64,000 nucleotides of DNA from a virus, in IMG/VR virus record IMGVR_UViG_3300042567_000999, positions 19,427 to 83,426 of that record. One strand, written 5' to 3'. Below are positions 32,200-41,378 of the stretch, in pieces. Each line of letters begins with the position of its first letter. Position 1 is the first letter of the stretch. The notes beneath the pieces were generated by a model. It worked only from the letters and a program-made list of their open reading frames with translations. It had not been told where the DNA came from and did no database searches. The translations under genes and the position numbers were made by a program.

Positions 32200-32958
32200 A
32201 TGGACCAAAGTACACAATACGGACAAATGGATTTCAATCTTCCACATGATATAGTTAAATTACCTAGTGGTGGTGAATCTTATAAGCCTAAAAAAGAATC
32301 ATTAAAAGTTGGTTATTTAACAGCTTCTGACGAAAATTTAATTCTTTCTCAAAACACCGCTAAAGAAGGTTTAATATATAATTTATTAAAAAATAAAATT
32401 TATGAGCCGGGTTTTGACATTAGTCAATTAATAGATAGTGATGTAAAGGCGATATTATTATTTTTAAGAAATACCGCATTTGGTTCAGACTATACATATT
32501 CACTATCCGACCCTAAAACAGGTGATAGATTTGAAGTTACCCTTTTATTTGATGAAATTAATTACATATACTCCGCACATAAAAAAAATTCAAATGGAAA
32601 TTTTGAATACGTTTTACCTAAAACAAATAAAAAAGTTGAATTAAAACTTTTAACATTATCTGACACTAGAGAATTAGATAAAATCAATGAACAATACCCT
32701 ATTGGTATGGTAGTTCCAATAGTAACTAAGAGAATAGAAAAACACATCATATCAATAGAAAATGACACCGATAGAGAAAAAATATCTAGATTCGTTAATC
32801 AAATGCCAATTTCAGACTCTAAATCATTAAGAAAATTTATTAATGAATGTGAACCTAAATTAGATGTTAAAAAAACAGTAATAGCCCCGTCAGGAGAAAA
32901 GGTAAGCGTTGAGTTAGCCTTTGGGGCTGAATTTTTTCGGCCTTTCTTTACAATATAA
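32200..32958 (+). CDS. Hub/tail assembly chaperone (T4 gp26/gp51 type), main frame
   Basis: A 252-residue protein lying between the tube and tape measure genes, the usual place of tail assembly chaperones. KLPSGGESYKPKKESLKVGY, then IDSDVKAILLFLRNTAFGSD and a C-terminal GEKVSVELAFGAEFF follow the pattern of gp26/gp51-like proteins of T4-type phages, which help build the baseplate hub and fold the tape measure. The main frame ends six codons after an in-frame TTT TTT CGG at 32932-32940. A further 50 codons with the family-typical C-terminal region are open in the +1 frame and stop at 33091. A fused product of about 296 residues is likely (see the next entry). Confidence 0.7.
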   Translation: MDQSTQYGQMDFNLPHDIVKLPSGGESYKPKKESLKVGYLTASDENLILSQNTAKEGLIYNLLKNKIYEPGFDISQLIDSDVKAILLFLRNTAFGSDYTYSLSDPKTGDRFEVTLLFDEINYIYSAHKKNSNGNFEYVLPKTNKKVELKLLTLSDTRELDKINEQYPIGMVVPIVTKRIEKHIISIENDTDREKISRFVNQMPISDSKSLRKFINECEPKLDVKKTVIAPSGEKVSVELAFGAEFFRPFFTI

Positions 32959-33091
32959 ACAAATTGTTTTAGATGAAATTTTCTTTTTAGTTAAGTATGG
33001 TAATTTTTCATATTCTGATATAATGAAAATGCCTGTTTTTGAAAGGAAATATTTTGTTGAAAAGTTATTAGATTCATTCAAAAAATCTTAA
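32918..33091 (+). CDS. +1-frame extension of the chaperone gene
   Basis: This frame opens only after a TAG at 32915-32917 and runs to TAA at 33089-33091. From GGC at 32939 it encodes QIVLDEIFFLVKYGNFSYSD followed by IMKMPVFERKYFVEKLLDSF, a clearly protein-like segment of the sort found in gp26/gp51-type chaperones. There is no ATG before the conserved part; only TTG at 32921 could start it. TTT at 32935-32937 followed by C allows the Phe tRNA to slip +1 onto TTC while the A site holds CGG, an uncommon codon here. I read it as the C-terminal part of a frameshifted fusion protein. A one-base error in the six-T run is the main alternative. Confidence 0.6.
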   Translation, partial: PLGLNFFGLSLQYKQIVLDEIFFLVKYGNFSYSDIMKMPVFERKYFVEKLLDSFKKS

Positions 33092-33096
33092 ATAAC

Positions 33097-33104
33097 TATT
33101 TATA
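33097..33104 (+). promoter_or_regulatory. TATTTATA element for tape measure gene
   Basis: ATAACTATTTATAAATAAA ends 11 bases before the ATG at 33116. The longer form ATAACTATTTAT recurs at 57901-57910 and 60293-60304, so the element has an extended upstream part in these three. Confidence 0.5.
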
Positions 33105-33115
33105 AATAAAAAATT

Positions 33116-34918
33116 ATGTTTTTTATAGACCAATCTACCGATACCACCTCAGCTGGTAATGCATCAGAATACACTGGCGGTAGAGACGTATTAGACCAAA
33201 TTAACCAATTAAAAGATGCGGTAACTAATTTTGTTGGACCAAACGTTAAAACAGTTTTTGAAAATGTTTCCCAACAAATAGTTTCAATGGAAAACTCTGC
33301 AAAGAGTTTACAAAGAAGTATGGGGGGAGTCGCCTTCAACTCTGCAAATTTTAATCAACAACTTTACGAAGCATATAAAACAAATTTAGATATTGGCGCC
33401 ACATTCAAAGACTCACTAGATGTTATACAAGGAATGTCAGGAGAAATGGGTAGAATGGTTGGAAGTAGTACTGAAAATATTTCAAATATGGTTCAGTTTT
33501 CAAAATTGGCGGGGATGACGGCAGAATCAGTTGGAAAAATGGTGGCCGAAATGATTAGATATGGTGGAACCCAACAAGAAGCATTAGAAGAAATGAACAA
33601 AATGCGAAAGGAGGCTATAAAACTTGGTCTTAATGCTAGTAAATTTATTGGTGAAGTTAACACTAACTTAAAAAAATTATCTGGTTTTGGTTTTAAAGAC
33701 GGGGTAGAAGGTTTAAGTAAAATGGTTAAACAAGCTCAAATGTTAAGAACATCAATTCAGGACATTGGTGCCGCATCATTACAAAGTAAAGTTTTGGACC
33801 CTGAGGGTGCTATGCAAGCTGCAGCAAGTTTTCAAATGCTTGGTGGGGCTGTTGGTAAATTAGGAGACCCATTCCAACTTCTTCACATGGCTCAAACAAA
33901 TATGGAAGGGTTACAAGAAGAATTAGTTAAATCGACAAAATCCGCATATGCGTTTAATAAAAGTACAGGTCAGTTTGAGGCGTCAACACAGGATTTATAC
34001 AGATTACGTGAACAGGCTAATATTGTTGGTGGTGATTTTGAAAAAATGGCAGAAGCGGGTAGAGAAGCTGCAAAATTAGAATTTATTGAAAATGCGATTG
34101 ACTTATCAAAGGTTTCTGAGGAAAGTAAAGGATTATTAGCAGGTCTTACAACCATACAAAAAGGTTCTGGTAAAATTATGGTTGATGTACCCGGATTTGA
34201 CACACAAGGTAAAACTCTTGATGAAATTCTGAAAGATACAGGTAAAAAAGCCGAATTAGACAAAGCTCTTGCTGAGTATCAAGAAAAAATGAAAATGGAT
34301 GATAAACAATTAGCCGTAGACCAACTTACTATAGCTGAAAACCAAGCTATTGATATTAGAACGATTAAAGAAACAATAATGAAAAATCTTTCTCCACAAG
34401 AAAGAAAAGATTTAGAAGAAAAAATTAAAAAAGGAAGTAAAGGTGCGGGTGAAGTGGCAACAACTAGTACCGACGCAGTTACCCAAAGTGTGTCAGATAT
34501 TGCAGATTATTATGCAAACAAAGATTTTAAGGAAAATAAGTCCCCTCAAGATATTGCCGACGAGGCTACAAAAAAATCGGAGTCAGAAAACGAGGCTAAA
34601 GTTAAAATTAAAACAAAAGATTTATTATATGGCGCAACTGGTGACGCCCCACAATTATTAGCTAAAGGTAAATTATATGAAGGGATTGTTGGGGATGAAG
34701 TTGCTATGGGTACTAATTTAACAGATGCACTTAATAAAGGTGGTGGTGGAGGTATTGGTGGTAAAATAGATATAAATATTAATCTGACTGGCTCTATTGG
34801 TGGAGACCCGGGACAAATAACAAAAATGTTTAATTCACCACAAGTCCAAAAACAAATAATGGATACGGTCCTTTATAAGATGAATGAATATAAAAAACAA
34901 CAAGGGGTTCTATCCTAA
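33116..34918 (+). CDS. Tail tape measure protein (T4 gp29-like)
   Basis: A 600-residue, mainly alpha-helical protein, very close in length to T4 gp29 (590). It has long helices with periodic hydrophobic residues (for instance DQINQLKDAVTNFVGPNVKT, TAESVGKMVAEMIRYGG and KVLDPEGAMQAAASFQMLGG), a charged helical stretch around 380-480, and a glycine-rich segment near 545 (GGGGGIGGKIDININL). Placement directly downstream of tube and chaperone genes fits. It sets tail length and is ejected ahead of the DNA. No peptidase or lytic domain is evident. Confidence 0.75.
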   Translation: MFFIDQSTDTTSAGNASEYTGGRDVLDQINQLKDAVTNFVGPNVKTVFENVSQQIVSMENSAKSLQRSMGGVAFNSANFNQQLYEAYKTNLDIGATFKDSLDVIQGMSGEMGRMVGSSTENISNMVQFSKLAGMTAESVGKMVAEMIRYGGTQQEALEEMNKMRKEAIKLGLNASKFIGEVNTNLKKLSGFGFKDGVEGLSKMVKQAQMLRTSIQDIGAASLQSKVLDPEGAMQAAASFQMLGGAVGKLGDPFQLLHMAQTNMEGLQEELVKSTKSAYAFNKSTGQFEASTQDLYRLREQANIVGGDFEKMAEAGREAAKLEFIENAIDLSKVSEESKGLLAGLTTIQKGSGKIMVDVPGFDTQGKTLDEILKDTGKKAELDKALAEYQEKMKMDDKQLAVDQLTIAENQAIDIRTIKETIMKNLSPQERKDLEEKIKKGSKGAGEVATTSTDAVTQSVSDIADYYANKDFKENKSPQDIADEATKKSESENEAKVKIKTKDLLYGATGDAPQLLAKGKLYEGIVGDEVAMGTNLTDALNKGGGGGIGGKIDININLTGSIGGDPGQITKMFNSPQVQKQIMDTVLYKMNEYKKQQGVLS

Positions 34919-34935
34919 AAAAAACTAAAACAATC

Positions 34936-34943
34936 TATTTATC
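34936..34943 (+). promoter_or_regulatory. TATTTATC element ahead of the 2,034-residue gene
   Basis: CAATCTATTTATCATAAA ends 13 bases before the ATG at 34957, in the 38-base gap after the tape measure gene. Confidence 0.45.
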
Positions 34944-34956
34944 ATAAAAAGGCTGA

Positions 34957-37900
34957 ATGGAGAGTCCACTATCATTTAATTCAAGTGAAAATTTTAGAAA
35001 AAAACTTTTGGTGCGAAATCTTCCACCATATAAGATAGAGAATGCCTTTTCACAAGATGGAAAACCTGGCTCTAACGAATTTAATATAAATGATTTAGTA
35101 CCGATAGATTCCCCAAGTGTTGAACAAATAGGAAATCAACAAGAAAAAGTTTTATTACCAATTAATCAATATGGTCCACAAACCAATGCAAAAGATTATG
35201 GCGATATAGTCCCAATCAATAATAATAAAAATTATAAATCAAATGAAGGTGAGTATGGTTATCCTGATTCAATCGGAAGTGATTTAGAAGTTATTGGAAA
35301 CAACACCGAAAAACAAATTATTATTAAAAATGTTTATAGACCTGAAAACGGATTATCCGATTTTGGCTCAACCGCATGGTATATAAATAACGATAAAGTA
35401 ATTAGTACTATTGGTGAGGGTGAGTATACAGTTCAAGATACGGTTGGAGGTGGTTTAGAAACTACCGCTAATTTAGATAGACCTTCATTGATATCTAATA
35501 ACCAATATGGTCCTGAGATACAAACAAACACTCAAGTACCAATCAACAATAATCTTCAAACAAATCCAAATGAAGGTGAGTATGGTTATCCTGATACGGT
35601 AAATAGTGAATTAGAAAATAAAGGTGAAACTGATAGACCGGTATTATTTGCTATAAATCAATACGGACCCGATAATCTACCAAACACGTCGGTAGTAATT
35701 AACCAAAATTTACAAACAAATTCAAATGAAGGTGAGTATGGTTATCCTGATACTGTAGATAGTCAGTTGGAAATGGTTGGTGTTGATGAAAGAAAACCAA
35801 ACTTTTTACAAAATCCATGGGGTCCCGAAGGAAGTCAAAGTACCGAAGAGGTAGACCCTTATAGAAAACAAAAAAATTTAATAATACCACAAGGAAATTA
35901 TTTAGATGAAACCGATACGTATGGTAATGAATTAGAGTTTGTAAGTGGAGTAAAAGAAACACAAGCATACCTATCTAACAAATACGCAACAGGGGACGGT
36001 GAATATGACCCTACTGAGTTTAAAACACTCCAAACGGTAGCTTTACAATTACCTTATGCTAATTCAGATAATACATTTATATTCTTACCTTCAACATATA
36101 CTCCATATAGTATTTTATTAAGTGATAACCCTTCAGGGTCTGATGGTTCATTAACACAAGATTCTGATTTGGCTAATATTGGCGCAAAAAGTTTAAATAA
36201 AGAGTTCAAACATAGAGTCGCATTAGAACTGTACCAACAGACGTTAGGTCAAATAAATTTATTTAGTGGTAACGTTAATCCTGAAACGGGTGAAATATCG
36301 GCAAAACCAAACACAGACCCGTTTAACGCTATTGGATTGCTTACGGGTAATGTGCCAATAATTGCTAGAAAATATAATATCACAACACCCGACTTTTTAT
36401 TTGGTCAAGGTATTAATTTTGCAGCGAAACTTGCAGGCCTATATTCACCGTATTCATATATACCTGGTGAAATTTTTGACTACCCTGACCCGATAGGTAA
36501 TGGACCATATGAAAATCCATTATCTTTAATTGGTGGGGCTTTAGGTTCTTTGTTTAGTGCATTACAACCTGCAAATCAATCATCTTCAGAATTACTTGTT
36601 GAATATACATCAATAGCTACAAGAAAACTTCTTTATGACCAATTAAAATATAACCCATATAGGCCAAATTATAAAATTGGTAACAACCTACTAGCACCTG
36701 CTGGTGTATTTTATATTGGAGATAGAAAAAATCACATTATAGAGTTAGTTTCTCCGGCTTCAGAATTACCATATGCGAAAGACGGAAAAACCTCAGCAAT
36801 GGGACCTGTTCTATCTTACTCAAGTATGGGTAAACTATATGAAGGTGACCAGTTAGATGAAACACAGTTTGGTATAAATACTAGAAACTTTTATGGTGCT
36901 GGTGCTAATAAAGATGGTGTAAAATGGATTGGTGCTAGCATTTTTGGAGGTTTAACTTGGACGGGTAGTAAAAGTCCTGAAAAAGATAATAATCCTGGTA
37001 TTGGTAAATTAGTAGGTCGAGGAGGTGAACAATTTGAAGATAATAGTGAATTTAATTTTGGTAGTTTAGTTGGATTTGATAGTAGTAAATCAACTAGTAA
37101 GAGTTTTACTCCGGGGTCTATTTTAGATGTTACTCAAAAATTAGTAGATGCGGGACAAAGAAGTACAAAACCCCAAGAACACGTTGGTACGGCAATCAAT
37201 CAGGTATCTAAAGTATTTAATGACGGGTATCAAGAATTAACAAAAGGTTCAAGAGTTGTGAGATATACCACACCAAATTCTAAACCACAAGGAACTAACA
37301 CACCACAAGGTTATGAATATTGTAGAGTCTTTACAAAAGATAGACCATACTACACTTACGACGAACTTCAAAAACGTGATGGAAACATTAGAGGTTATGG
37401 AAATTCAGTTTTAGATAATACTTGGAATTTAAATATTGCGCCTGTTGATGGGTATAGTATTAAAGATGGTCGTGTAAAAAAATACATGTTATCATTAGAA
37501 AACTTAGCATGGAGAACATCAAATAAAAAAGGTTACACTTATGATGATTTACCGGCTTGTGAAAAAGGTCCTAATGGTGGTAGGATTATGTGGTTCCCGC
37601 CTTATGACTTATCATTTAATGAGAATATTTCAACAGGGTGGAAGGACAATACTTTTTTAGGTAGAACTGAACCAATATACACGTATACTAATTCAACAAG
37701 AAAGGGTAATGTAAGTTTTAAAATAATTGTTGACCACCCATCAATAATGAATTTATTGGTTGAAAAAGAATTAGCAAATGTTTCAAATAACGGAGAAATA
37801 ACTCAAATTATTGATTCTTTCTATGCTGGATGTACAAAATACGATTTATGGGATTTAGTTACTAAATTCCCTATGTTTACACCAAACGATATTTTTGAAG

Positions 37901-40900
37901 CGCAAATACTAACCACTGAAGACATTGTTACTGTGGTTGAGGAAAATAATTTTTCAATAATCGAACAAGAAGTTGATATTAACACCACAACTACAACAAC
38001 TACAGTTGTTGACGATTGTATAGAATATAATTATAATATCGGTGCATCAACAGGGGCTACTTTAAATTACACGGGTTGTGGTGAAACAAATGTTACCATT
38101 ACACTTTTAACTTCAGGTAAAACGGGAAGTTTTTGTTCGGTTACAAAATCAAAACCATTCTTTCAGATAAGTGACACATCAAATACCTTAATACCAACAG
38201 GTAAGGCATGTAAAAAGACTACAACATCATCAAGTACCACAGATGATAATGAAACACCAACAACTATAAAAGAAAAATATAAAGATTTAGCATTTTATTT
38301 TGATAATAATTTTCCAGATGGTACAAGTACTTACGATACAACAGTAAGTAACGATTATAAATATTGGTATGACCTTTACATTGGTTCTAAAAACAAATAC
38401 CTAAATGATGGTAATGGTTCAAAATACGCAAAGGCGTTAAATAAAATATTTGCATATAATGATTCTGCTAAGGTTGATAGAACATCATATGTATTAGGTA
38501 GTGGTTTAACTGAAAACGCTAAAATAAAATATTTGTCAGATTTTATTGATACTACAAAAGAAAATGTAGAAAAATTCTTTAATTACATTGAAGAAAATTA
38601 CACACTATTAACAAATTTTGTACAAGATATTGGTAAACTTTTAGATGAAGGTAGAGATGTTTCGTTTGATTTAGAAGCGAGTGCGTCTTCGGTTAATAGT
38701 AGTGCAAATAATTATAACTTGAATTTATCAAAAAGAAGAGGTGATAGTGTTTTACAATGGTTATATAAACAAAAAACGCCACAAGGAAAATCATTTAACG
38801 ACTTTAAAGGGACTAAATTAAAAATTACAGAAAAATATACAGGGAACAATGTAGAAATCCAAGATACAAAATATAAATTTGTTGATTGTAATAAGCCATT
38901 TGAGACTACAAAAGAGGAAGGGACCGTTTCTGTAAACGCTATGGCTTGCCGTAGAACAAAGATTTCAAATATATTACCAAGTGAAAATATATCACAAACA
39001 CAAAATCCACCTGAAGAAACCCCTAATACGCAAACCAACCAAGAATTATCTGGCCAAGATTATCAAGTAACGGGTCAAGTAACTGAAACAACAACTACGA
39101 CTACAACACCACAACAACCAAATGTTTCTACAGACCCTAGAGTTAATCAACCGGAGAATTCAACACCATCTTCTAATACCCCACCTAATACAAGGGAACA
39201 AGAAGTACAAACACAACAATTACAACAAAGAAAAGATATTACAAAACGATTAGCAAGAAAATTACTTACAGAGTGCAACTATTTTGAATATATAAAACAA
39301 ACGGACCCAATGGTTTATGATGGTATTAAATCTAAAATTAAAGGGTTTCATCCGGCTTTCCATTCAATAACACCTGAAGGGTTAAATGCTAGATTAGTAT
39401 TCTTACAACAATGTATGAGACCTGGTGATACAATACCTACAGTTTCTCAATCGGATAGTGGACAACAAAGTTTATTATATAATGATGTATCGAATAGTGC
39501 ATTTGGGGCTCCACCTATTTGTATTTTAAGAGTTGGTGACTTTTTCCATACAAAAGTGGCTATTGATTCGATAAGTTTAAAATATGACGATGGTAAGTTT
39601 GACTTGAACCCTGAAGGTATAGGTATACAACCAATGATTGCATCTGTGGACATTAGTTTCTCATTTATTGGTGCTCATGGCTTAGCGGGACCTGTTGCAA
39701 AATTACAAAACGCATTATCGTTTAATTATTATGCGAATACAGAAATGTATGATGAAAGGGCTGAAGCTACTGATAATTTAGATTTAAGTGTTTACGATGC
39801 TCAAGTTTTAAGTCAAGTAAGAGATGAATTAAATGTTATTGATACAAAGGCCCCAAGACCCGAAATTAATAATGGTGGTGTTACTATTGGTAAAACGTTA
39901 ACGAATGTTTTAAATATAGATACAACACAAACTACGGGTACGATTGAATATAAAGATGTGATGACAGAATTTGCAAACATATCTAAATCGTATTTTGAAA
40001 CTACAACCGCTACGTTATCTAAAGTTAATGATGACTTTTTACTTGGAGGTCTTCAAATTCTTACAAAAGATAGAAAATTTACTGAAGGTTATTTTAATAG
40101 TTTAGGCGGTAATCTATCGAATACTGCAAATATTTTTGGTTACTCAGATTCATTTCAAACAAAAATTGAAAATTTAACAACCCAAACTAAAAATGATGTT
40201 GATAATGGCTTATGTCCATTATTAGCAGGTTTAAATAATGAACCATTTATTGACGTACAAATAAGAAAGATTAAAAGACAAATTAAAATTGAAATCGATA
40301 ATAGAGCTCAAGTTATTGCGTATGAGTTACAAGGATATTCAGACCAAATATCCACTAACGAATTAACTCTTGTAAGTTTAATAGATAAAATTAATTATGT
40401 TTCCAATTCACATGACGGGTTTATTAAAAAGAATAATTCTGTAATTGTATATAATGTATCAGGAACAACTGAAGTGACCCAACCAACAACTGCGGTCGAT
40501 ACACTACAAGAATTAATTCAAGATTCTTACCTCATCAAAGATGATTTAAATACTTATTACCAAAAATTAATAGACTTTGGGTTAATACCGACGGGGGTAT
40601 ATGATTATAGCGATAACTTTACACAAGACATGTACTTACCAAATAACAACACAACACAGAATGAAACAAGATTCTTTATGATGTTCGGTAAACCAATATG
40701 TGATGACCCCGATAGTTTTGCCGATATTATTATAAATGAAGCGTTACCAAACGCGAACTCTGAAGATAAGGGTAAATGGAAAACATTCTTTGATAATAAA
40801 TTAAAATCTCCCGAAACGGGATTACAATCTATTTACTTAACATCTAAAACAATAGTTGATAAAAATGTAGAGGATTTTAAAACTCAATACTTTAATTCTA

Positions 40901-41061
40901 CATTTACTAATTATAAGCCTTATAATATAGATAAGCAAAGATTAATGTGGTATGAATCTCAAGTACCGGCAACGTCTCCATATGACAGGGATTTAACAAA
41001 CATTTACTCTAGTAGAAACTCATCAGGTGATAAATTTAACTTGAAAAAAAAATTTAATTAA
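34957..41061 (+). CDS. Giant baseplate protein with YGYPD repeats and OmpA-like domain
   Basis: A 2,034-residue baseplate protein. Residues 60-300 contain degenerate repeats centred on NEGEYGYPDTVxSxLE separated by NQYGP-type segments. Near 875-930, MWFPPYDLSFNENISTGWKD and GRTEPIYTYTNSTRKGNVSF resemble the LysM-bearing baseplate proteins of contractile systems, and a related strand pattern recurs near 1560-1610 (PMIASVDISFSFIGAHGLAG). Residues about 1105-1330 look like an OmpA-type peptidoglycan-binding domain: DLAFYFDNNFPD, then VSFDLEASASS and NLNLSKRRGDSVLQWL. Thr-rich linkers flank it. Its stop overlaps the gp53 start by one base. It probably forms the inner baseplate or hub and contacts the cell wall. 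Confidence 0.7.
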   Translation: MESPLSFNSSENFRKKLLVRNLPPYKIENAFSQDGKPGSNEFNINDLVPIDSPSVEQIGNQQEKVLLPINQYGPQTNAKDYGDIVPINNNKNYKSNEGEYGYPDSIGSDLEVIGNNTEKQIIIKNVYRPENGLSDFGSTAWYINNDKVISTIGEGEYTVQDTVGGGLETTANLDRPSLISNNQYGPEIQTNTQVPINNNLQTNPNEGEYGYPDTVNSELENKGETDRPVLFAINQYGPDNLPNTSVVINQNLQTNSNEGEYGYPDTVDSQLEMVGVDERKPNFLQNPWGPEGSQSTEEVDPYRKQKNLIIPQGNYLDETDTYGNELEFVSGVKETQAYLSNKYATGDGEYDPTEFKTLQTVALQLPYANSDNTFIFLPSTYTPYSILLSDNPSGSDGSLTQDSDLANIGAKSLNKEFKHRVALELYQQTLGQINLFSGNVNPETGEISAKPNTDPFNAIGLLTGNVPIIARKYNITTPDFLFGQGINFAAKLAGLYSPYSYIPGEIFDYPDPIGNGPYENPLSLIGGALGSLFSALQPANQSSSELLVEYTSIATRKLLYDQLKYNPYRPNYKIGNNLLAPAGVFYIGDRKNHIIELVSPASELPYAKDGKTSAMGPVLSYSSMGKLYEGDQLDETQFGINTRNFYGAGANKDGVKWIGASIFGGLTWTGSKSPEKDNNPGIGKLVGRGGEQFEDNSEFNFGSLVGFDSSKSTSKSFTPGSILDVTQKLVDAGQRSTKPQEHVGTAINQVSKVFNDGYQELTKGSRVVRYTTPNSKPQGTNTPQGYEYCRVFTKDRPYYTYDELQKRDGNIRGYGNSVLDNTWNLNIAPVDGYSIKDGRVKKYMLSLENLAWRTSNKKGYTYDDLPACEKGPNGGRIMWFPPYDLSFNENISTGWKDNTFLGRTEPIYTYTNSTRKGNVSFKIIVDHPSIMNLLVEKELANVSNNGEITQIIDSFYAGCTKYDLWDLVTKFPMFTPNDIFEAQILTTEDIVTVVEENNFSIIEQEVDINTTTTTTTVVDDCIEYNYNIGASTGATLNYTGCGETNVTITLLTSGKTGSFCSVTKSKPFFQISDTSNTLIPTGKACKKTTTSSSTTDDNETPTTIKEKYKDLAFYFDNNFPDGTSTYDTTVSNDYKYWYDLYIGSKNKYLNDGNGSKYAKALNKIFAYNDSAKVDRTSYVLGSGLTENAKIKYLSDFIDTTKENVEKFFNYIEENYTLLTNFVQDIGKLLDEGRDVSFDLEASASSVNSSANNYNLNLSKRRGDSVLQWLYKQKTPQGKSFNDFKGTKLKITEKYTGNNVEIQDTKYKFVDCNKPFETTKEEGTVSVNAMACRRTKISNILPSENISQTQNPPEETPNTQTNQELSGQDYQVTGQVTETTTTTTTPQQPNVSTDPRVNQPENSTPSSNTPPNTREQEVQTQQLQQRKDITKRLARKLLTECNYFEYIKQTDPMVYDGIKSKIKGFHPAFHSITPEGLNARLVFLQQCMRPGDTIPTVSQSDSGQQSLLYNDVSNSAFGAPPICILRVGDFFHTKVAIDSISLKYDDGKFDLNPEGIGIQPMIASVDISFSFIGAHGLAGPVAKLQNALSFNYYANTEMYDERAEATDNLDLSVYDAQVLSQVRDELNVIDTKAPRPEINNGGVTIGKTLTNVLNIDTTQTTGTIEYKDVMTEFANISKSYFETTTATLSKVNDDFLLGGLQILTKDRKFTEGYFNSLGGNLSNTANIFGYSDSFQTKIENLTTQTKNDVDNGLCPLLAGLNNEPFIDVQIRKIKRQIKIEIDNRAQVIAYELQGYSDQISTNELTLVSLIDKINYVSNSHDGFIKKNNSVIVYNVSGTTEVTQPTTAVDTLQELIQDSYLIKDDLNTYYQKLIDFGLIPTGVYDYSDNFTQDMYLPNNNTTQNETRFFMMFGKPICDDPDSFADIIINEALPNANSEDKGKWKTFFDNKLKSPETGLQSIYLTSKTIVDKNVEDFKTQYFNSTFTNYKPYNIDKQRLMWYESQVPATSPYDRDLTNIYSSRNSSGDKFNLKKKFN
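35242..35751 (+). repeat. In-gene repeats encoding NEGEYGYPD
   Basis: The same 27 bases occur exactly three times, at 35242-35268, 35569-35595 and 35725-35751, each in frame and encoding NEGEYGYPD. A degenerate copy (GEGEYTVQDTV) lies at about 35412-35446. Repeat units are roughly 156 residues or half of that apart at nucleotide scale (327 and 156 bases). Exact DNA identity in an otherwise diverged gene suggests recent duplication or gene conversion. Confidence 0.9.
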
Positions 41062-41378
41062 TGGATTACTATAACAGATATAAAGATTTTTTAATTAATG
41101 GGCAACAAACTGTAGTCCCATTTTTATCTATTCCACCAAGAGTATCGGACCAACAATATCTTTATAGAACAGGTAAAAGTAGATTAGATAAAATAAGTTT
41201 TGAAAAATATGGAACACCATATTTTGGTTGGTTGATTTTAGCCGCAAACCCGATGTATGGTGGATTGGAACAAAATATTCCTGATGGAACAATTTTAATT
41301 ATACCTTTCCCATTAACCGCATCACTACAAGATTATAAAGCGGCTTTAGATACACACATTTTCTATTATGGCCGTTAG
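41061..41378 (+). CDS. Baseplate wedge protein gp53-like (LysM-like)
   Basis: A 105-residue protein with RTGKSRLDKISFEKYGTPYF followed by GWLILAANPMYGG and PDGTILIIPFP. This is the LysM-like fold pattern of T4 gp53 and related baseplate wedge proteins, here shorter than T4 gp53 (196). In T4, gp53 joins neighbouring wedges and the hub. Its ATG overlaps the stop of the giant gene by one base, and its end overlaps the next gene by 11 bases, so the three are coupled. Confidence 0.75.
   Translation: MDYYNRYKDFLINGQQTVVPFLSIPPRVSDQQYLYRTGKSRLDKISFEKYGTPYFGWLILAANPMYGGLEQNIPDGTILIIPFPLTASLQDYKAALDTHIFYYGR

Noticed and set aside
33103-33110. Canonical T4 late promoter TATAAATA before the tape measure gene
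   Set aside because: This orientation is seen at only this site on the coding strand and overlaps the consistent TATTTATA element, so it is probably a by-product of the palindromic sequence.
35242-35751. Possible CRISPR-like array because of three exact 27-base repeats
   Set aside because: Spacing is unequal (327 and 156 bases), the repeats are in frame inside a long coding region, and the intervening sequence encodes related repeat units.
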